A stretch of 64,000 nt of DNA from Candidatus Proelusimicrobium volucris. Its GTDB lineage: Bacteria; Elusimicrobiota; Elusimicrobia; Elusimicrobiales; Elusimicrobiaceae. Of the stretch, positions 60,207 through 64,000 are shown piece after piece. The stretch spans positions 87,510 through 151,509 of the forward strand of contig CALUXD010000003.1 of the NCBI GenBank assembly GCA_944324665.1, in the 5' to 3' direction. Position numbers and translations under genes: made by a program. The notes under the pieces were generated by a model, which searched no databases, had not been told where the DNA came from, and saw only the letters and a list, made by a program, of their open reading frames with translations. Every line of letters begins with the position of its first letter. Position 1 is the stretch's first letter.

Positions 60207-60215
60207 ATTATATCA
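60207..60215 (-). promoter_or_regulatory. Extended -10 element upstream of the deaminase gene
   Basis: Minus strand: TGATATAAT within GATATAATCATAAT, the 14-base word shared with two other promoters. No -35 match at the expected distance, consistent with an extended -10 promoter. Confidence 0.5.
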
Positions 60216-60247
60216 TAAGCGGGGCCCGCCGCAGAGCCATAACCCTG

Positions 60248-60276
60248 TTGCCGTTGATACTTCTTTAAGTTATAAT
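60248..60276 (+). promoter_or_regulatory. Promoter of the DUF4491 gene
   Basis: TTGCCG (60248-60253), 17-base spacer, TATAAT (60271-60276); RBS GAGGGGG follows before the ATG. Confidence 0.6.
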
Positions 60277-60299
60277 AACTTTTTTTAGAGGGGGTAATT

Positions 60300-60587
60300 A
60301 TGAACTGGGAAAGTATTTTTGTGGGGTTGGCAGCTTTTGTAATTATAGGGGTGTTCCACCCGATAGTGATAAAGGGGGAATATTATTTCTCCAAGAGAAT
60401 TTGGCCTTTGTTTCTAATAGCGGGCATTTTGTTTGTTGCGGGGGCTCTTTTTACGGAAGGTAATTTTCTTTCGGCGGTGTTAAGTATAACGGGGTTTACC
60501 TGTTTGTGGAGCATAAAGGAGCTTTTTGAGCAAGAAAAACGCGTAGAAAAAGGCTGGTTCCCCAAGCGGGAAGGAAAGAAAAAATGA
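60300..60587 (+). CDS. DUF4491 family membrane protein
   Basis: 95 residues. Matches DUF4491 (PF14898) along its length: GLAAFVIIGVFHPIVIKGEYYFSKR, two or three membrane helices, and CLWSIKELFEQEKRVEKGWFP (split) at the C-terminus. A small inner-membrane protein frequent in gut anaerobes, of unknown function. Single-gene unit. Confidence 0.88.
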   Translation: MNWESIFVGLAAFVIIGVFHPIVIKGEYYFSKRIWPLFLIAGILFVAGALFTEGNFLSAVLSITGFTCLWSIKELFEQEKRVEKGWFPKREGKKK

Positions 60588-60617
60588 CGAGGCCGTCTAG
60601 CGTTTAAATTATAAAAA

Positions 60618-61397
60618 TCAGAGGAAAAATTCCGCCTCTTTGTTTGTTTTAAGCAATTTGCGCTCAAACATTTTAAAAATAATTTTCGCTTTTACGGAGT
60701 GGAACCCTCTTGCTTTTTGCGGGCATGCTTTTACGCAGGCCATACAGGATATGCATTTATCCGGATCGGTATTGCGCGGATTTGCCGCATTTATGGCATT
60801 GGCCGGACAAATTTGAAAGCAAATCCTGCATTTATCGCACTTCCCGTCCGCCGTAGGATAAAACGGTATTTTGCCGTAAGGTTTAAACGGATAATGCCCT
60901 TTAATGAAAACTTCTTTGTCAAGGGCCTGCTCATCGGTAAGTTTTAGCTTTATTTTTCCCATGAAATCGGCAAGCGCGGAAAGATCTTTCCCGTTAGGGC
61001 GGCCAAAGCCGGCTTTTTCGCAAAAGCTGTGCGGAGCGATAAGCGCGGCAGCGCCTATGGTCTTGAAGCCGTTTTCGGAAGTTATTTGTTTAAGTTCCAG
61101 CAAGGCGTCGTCGTAATCTCTGTTGCCGTATACAGAAAACAATATTGCTTTTGTCCCCATGCCTTTTAATCTGTCAAAAATGCCGTTTTCTATTTGTGCT
61201 ACCCTTCCGAAGTAAACAGGCGTACCTATTATTACCAAGTCGTTTTCGCAGAAAGTATATGTTTTGCGTCTTTTGTCAAAGTCGGTAAGATCTATTTGCT
61301 TATATTTTTCACCGAGCATAGCGGCTGCGGCAAGGACGTATTTCTTCGTCCCGCCCGTAGGGCTGAAGTATACAGCATAGATATTTTTGTCTGTCAT
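60618..61397 (-). CDS. EFR1-type flavodoxin-ferredoxin fusion
   Basis: 259 residues. The N-terminal flavodoxin-like domain has the FMN phosphate loop YFSPTGGTKK and GTPVYFGR. The C-terminal 2[4Fe-4S] ferredoxin has CDKCRICFQICP and CISCMACVKACP. The EFR1 family is common in anaerobes; probably an electron carrier or small flavin reductase in the cytoplasm. Stands alone. Confidence 0.92.
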   Translation of the reverse strand: MTDKNIYAVYFSPTGGTKKYVLAAAAMLGEKYKQIDLTDFDKRRKTYTFCENDLVIIGTPVYFGRVAQIENGIFDRLKGMGTKAILFSVYGNRDYDDALLELKQITSENGFKTIGAAALIAPHSFCEKAGFGRPNGKDLSALADFMGKIKLKLTDEQALDKEVFIKGHYPFKPYGKIPFYPTADGKCDKCRICFQICPANAINAANPRNTDPDKCISCMACVKACPQKARGFHSVKAKIIFKMFERKLLKTNKEAEFFL

Positions 61398-61534
61398 AAA
61401 GCCGCCGAATCCAACTTAAAAATCCTATTATATATCTTATTTTATCAAAATCGGAACGATATATTTATATTTTACGTATCGGCAAAAATTGCGGATTTTA
61501 ATATCTTGGGTTATGCTATTTAATTTGCTTAAAT

Positions 61535-61543
61535 TGATATAAT
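61535..61543 (+). promoter_or_regulatory. Extended -10 promoter of ppa
   Basis: TGATATAAT at 61535-61543 inside TAAATTGATATAATCATAAT, the same 20 bases as found at the pilus operon promoter (around 4442-4461). No good -35. Confidence 0.55.
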
Positions 61544-61575
61544 CATAATAGACATAATGTAAAAGAGAGGCCCAA

Positions 61576-62151
61576 ATGTATAATTTTAATCCGTGGCATC
61601 ACGTATCCCCCGGCAATAAAGAAACTTTGCCTTATATAGTAAACGGTATAATAGAGATACCCAAAGGCACACGCGCCAAATACGAACTGGATAAAGAGAG
61701 CGGCATGCTCAGGCTTGATAGAGTTTTGTATTCTTCGGTCTATTATCCCGCCAATTACGGTTTTATCCCGCGTACATACGGCGCCGATAAAGACCCGCTG
61801 GATATTTTGATACTCTCGCAGGCGGAAGTGGTGCCGATGTGCATTGTTCCCGCGCGCATTATCGGCGTTATGAGGATGCTCGACGCCGGGGAAGCCGACG
61901 ATAAAATAATAGCCGTAGCGCAGGGCGATCCTAACGTCAGCCACTACACAAACATTTCCGAATTGCCCGATCACTTGGTTTCGGAAACGATGAGCTTTTT
62001 TGAAGATTACAAAAAGCTGGAAAACAAGACTGTAGTGGTGGAGAAGATATTCGATAAAAATACCGCCGTGAAAATCCTGCAGGAAGCTCTAATTGCCTAT
62101 GAGGAAAAATACGTAACGTTCAGCAATTTTTCCCAGGCTTGCGGCAAGTAA
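61576..62151 (+). CDS. ppa: Inorganic pyrophosphatase (family I)
   Basis: 191 residues. Family I signature DPLDILIL after YGADKDPLD, with the metal-site region [22 protein letters not shown] and the third Asp stretch [12 protein letters not shown]. Soluble Mg-dependent enzyme hydrolysing pyrophosphate. RBS AGAGAGG. Single-gene unit with its own promoter. Confidence 0.95.
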   Translation: MYNFNPWHHVSPGNKETLPYIVNGIIEIPKGTRAKYELDKESGMLRLDRVLYSSVYYPANYGFIPRTYGADKDPLDILILSQAEVVPMCIVPARIIGVMRMLDAGEADDKIIAVAQGDPNVSHYTNISELPDHLVSETMSFFEDYKKLENKTVVVEKIFDKNTAVKILQEALIAYEEKYVTFSNFSQACGK

Positions 62152-62225
62152 TATTCTAAGCCTTTTTATGAAGGATATTTTTATATATTTCCTTTTATGA
62201 ATGCCTGATAGGGATATAACTTGTT

Positions 62226-62714
62226 CTATTCTGGCGATAGGGCATTATTGCTTCCTTGAGAGATAAAAGATATTTCTACACTATCCTTGCCTAGTATTTC
62301 GGATAGTTTTTGAGGATTTCTTAATCGCCCTATCGGTGTATAGCGATAACTTGTCTTGAAATCTTTATAGAACAGAACAAGACAGTCGTCGGAAAAAAGC
62401 ATAAGATCCCCAGTTTTGATTTCTGTAATATTCTTAGGAGATGCAGGTAAAGGCTTTGTAAGATAAGAGTATTTTTCATTCCCGTTGAGCTCAATCATTC
62501 TTATTTTTAATGGAAGAATTTTTTTAAATTCGAGTGCCGTCTCATTATTTAGCAGGAATAATTCAAAACGGTGCTCTCCTATTTGTACGGATATTTCGCT
62601 AGTCATAGTTGAAACCCCTTTGGATTGCTCAGCGCTTGCAGGTTTTGTTTCCCCGCAAGCACTGAACAAAAATAATGAAATTATAAATACTTTACAGTAA
62701 TTTAACACTTTCAT
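62226..62714 (-). CDS. Cyclophilin-like-fold lipoprotein
   Basis: 162 residues. Lipoprotein signal ending in LFSAC (Cys20). The mature domain follows the cyclophilin_like (PF18050) pattern: VQIGEHRFELFLLNNETAL, MIELNGNEKYSYL, GDLMLFSDDCLVLFYKDF and YTPIGRL. Members are common in gut bacteria and usually have no proven isomerase activity. Its first base overlaps the hydrolase stop (TAATG), so the two are one operon. Confidence 0.85.
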   Translation of the reverse strand: MKVLNYCKVFIISLFLFSACGETKPASAEQSKGVSTMTSEISVQIGEHRFELFLLNNETALEFKKILPLKIRMIELNGNEKYSYLTKPLPASPKNITEIKTGDLMLFSDDCLVLFYKDFKTSYRYTPIGRLRNPQKLSEILGKDSVEISFISQGSNNALSPE

Positions 62715-63736
62715 TATTTAAGATATTCCTTATAAAAATGCTCTATTTCGTCAAAAGGTATTTTGTCGGAATTATCATATAGGTCGACGTGATTTGCACC
62801 CGGTACAATTAAAAGCTTCTTATTGGTCCCGGTTAATTTGTTAAAAGCGTCCTCACTGAAGTATTTGCTGTGCGCTTTTTCACCGTGAATAAGTAATACT
62901 GGCGTTTCTATTTCACTGCTATAGGCTAAAATAGGTAAGTTTATAAGTGAAAGAGAGGATGTCGTATTCCAATTGCCGTTTGAGTTTATAGAACGTTTAT
63001 GGAAGCCCCTGGGCGTTTTGTAATAATCCCAATAATCTTTGACAAATTGCGGTTCATTACCTGTAAGTTTTTGAGGTAATCCCTCAGCTTTTGCATAGGT
63101 GCCGTTTTTAAAATCTTGTGTACGCTGATCATTTAGAGTTTTTTTGAGAGCAAGCCTAGCCTTTGCGTCCATGGTGTCAAAATACCCCTTAGCGGATACT
63201 CTGGTCATATCATACATTGTAGAAGTTACTGTCGCTTTGATACGAGTATCAATTGCCGCGGCGTTTAAAGCGAAACCTCCAAATCCACATATTCCCAAAA
63301 CTCCTATTTTATTAGGGTCAACATTTGCTTGATTTGAAAGGAAGTCTATCGCCGCGCTGAAATCTTCCGTATTAATATCAGGTGAAGCTATATTCCTGGG
63401 TTTTCCTTTGCTTTCGCCAGTGTAGGAAGGATCAAACGCCAAGGTTATGAATCCTTTCTGCGCCAATGTTTGCGCATATAGACCGGAAGCCTGTTCTTTT
63501 ACGGCTCCAAAAGGTCCGGAAATTGCTATGGCAGGAAGTCTTTGCCCTTTTTTCACTCCTTTAGGAATATATAAATCGCCGGCAAGAACAATGCCGAATC
63601 TATTCGTAAAATTAACTCGCTTTGATATAACATCGTTACTTTTTTCGAAAGTTTTATCCCATTTTTTTGCGGTAGCCATAACACTTCCTCCAATTAAAAA
63701 AACAGCGCTTAGTATAAATGTCGTTAATTTTTTCAT
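62714..63736 (-). CDS. Secreted alpha/beta hydrolase (dienelactone-hydrolase-like)
   Basis: 340 residues from the ATG behind AAGGAGG; an upstream ATG adds six residues. Signal peptide (FILSAVFLIGGSVMATA). Alpha/beta hydrolase with GVLGICGFGGFAL, where the nucleophile position of GxCxG is Cys (dienelactone-hydrolase type), late Asp in LLIHGEKAH and final His in PGANHVDLYD. Esterase/hydrolase with unknown substrate, in the periplasm. It is controlled by a MerR-type promoter together with the downstream lipoprotein. Confidence 0.87.
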   Translation of the reverse strand: MKKLTTFILSAVFLIGGSVMATAKKWDKTFEKSNDVISKRVNFTNRFGIVLAGDLYIPKGVKKGQRLPAIAISGPFGAVKEQASGLYAQTLAQKGFITLAFDPSYTGESKGKPRNIASPDINTEDFSAAIDFLSNQANVDPNKIGVLGICGFGGFALNAAAIDTRIKATVTSTMYDMTRVSAKGYFDTMDAKARLALKKTLNDQRTQDFKNGTYAKAEGLPQKLTGNEPQFVKDYWDYYKTPRGFHKRSINSNGNWNTTSSLSLINLPILAYSSEIETPVLLIHGEKAHSKYFSEDAFNKLTGTNKKLLIVPGANHVDLYDNSDKIPFDEIEHFYKEYLK

Positions 63737-63756
63737 TATATCCTCCTTATTCATAA

Positions 63757-63787
63757 ATTATAACTATTGGAGTTAACTCTAAGTCAA
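63757..63787 (-). promoter_or_regulatory. MerR-family-type promoter with 19-base spacer and operator dyad
   Basis: Minus strand: TTGACT (63782-63787), 19-base spacer, TATAAT (63757-63762). The spacer carries the palindrome GAGTTAACTC (63770-63779). A consensus -35 followed by a 19-base spacer with a central dyad is the classic layout of MerR-activated promoters, where the regulator untwists DNA to align the elements. No merR-like gene is inside the window. Confidence 0.72.
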
Positions 63788-64000
63788 TATTTTTTATGTT
63801 AGATTTGTGTTGGGGGGATAGTTTTCGTGAGAATAGCGGCGTCTTATTGTGTTTTAAGTAAAAGCGGAAGAAAAAGAAAGACAATGGCAAGGGGGGATAA
63901 AATCAAGTATTGAATCCGTTTTTATTATAAAAGAACACATGGTTTGATTATATTTTACAGATAGTTTGATTATTTCGGGCAAAATAAATTTAAAATGTTA

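Noticed and set aside
62152..62225. Bidirectional terminator between ppa and the cyclophilin-like gene
   Set aside because: AT-rich with partial repeats but no stable GC stem followed by a T run.

Overview
The window reads as a chromosomal segment of a Gram-negative, fermentative gut-type bacterium, most likely of the phylum Elusimicrobiota (Elusimicrobium-like). Grounds: moderate-to-low GC, a complete Kdo/Lpt lipopolysaccharide branch (kdsA, kdsD, lptC, lptA, lptB), a type IV pilus/type II secretion-like cluster with a PilM-PilN fusion, and a stand-alone PilA-type pilin with the short leader and GFTLIELL motif I associate with that group. The assignment is an inference from gene content; no rRNA gene is present.

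Layout. 1-4419: two tandem Wzy_C/O-antigen-ligase-type membrane proteins with C-terminal TPRs, the first cut by the window edge. 4428-18321: one long pilus/secretion operon (promoter 4428-4455, terminator 18288-18321): a secreted FlgD-Ig-like protein with a Gly/Tyr/Ala-rich tail, PilM-N fusion, PilO, PilP, secretin, PilB/GspE ATPase, PilC/GspF, six pilin-like proteins including a GspK-like tip subunit without Glu5, and a secreted gluzincin peptidase. 18441-18642: an unassigned structured RNA on the minus strand with its own promoter and terminator. 18941-19423: the major pilin. 19610-28011: uvrA, a flippase-like membrane protein, gamma-carbonic-anhydrase-like protein, receiver-only response regulator, an ORF6N-domain protein, secreted and TPR proteins, and a 46-residue Cys/His-rich protein. 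28012-32823: a 1603-residue exported protein ending in a zeta-toxin/COG4185 P-loop kinase domain, the most unusual gene here.

32937-38572: HI0933-type flavoprotein, two tandem M24 peptidases, EF-P with a non-canonical tip, a DUF192 protein and a beta-barrel protein. 38611-44118: minus-strand envelope operon kdsA - 57-residue membrane protein - kdsD - lptC - lptA - lptB - lysA - Cys-rich secreted protein, many genes overlapping. 44193-47514: MATE transporter and a DUF885-like protein that has lost its metal site. 47652-52361: tRNA-Lys, tRNA-Leu, trigger factor, then rbfA-nrnA-truB-ribF and tRNA-Met. 52476-64000: small membrane proteins, acyl-CoA dehydrogenase, glycosyltransferase, a SpoIID-like protein without its catalytic residues, PatB aminotransferase, nucleoside deaminase, DUF4491, a flavodoxin/ferredoxin, pyrophosphatase, and an alpha/beta hydrolase plus cyclophilin-like lipoprotein behind a MerR-type promoter.

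The themes are surface assembly (pilus, LPS), protein export, and housekeeping translation and ribosome maturation genes. Regulatory signals are readable: many promoters carry an extended -10 (TGnTATAAT), and at least three genes appear to be transcribed as leaderless mRNAs. I see no CRISPR array, insertion sequence, prophage, integrase or attachment site.
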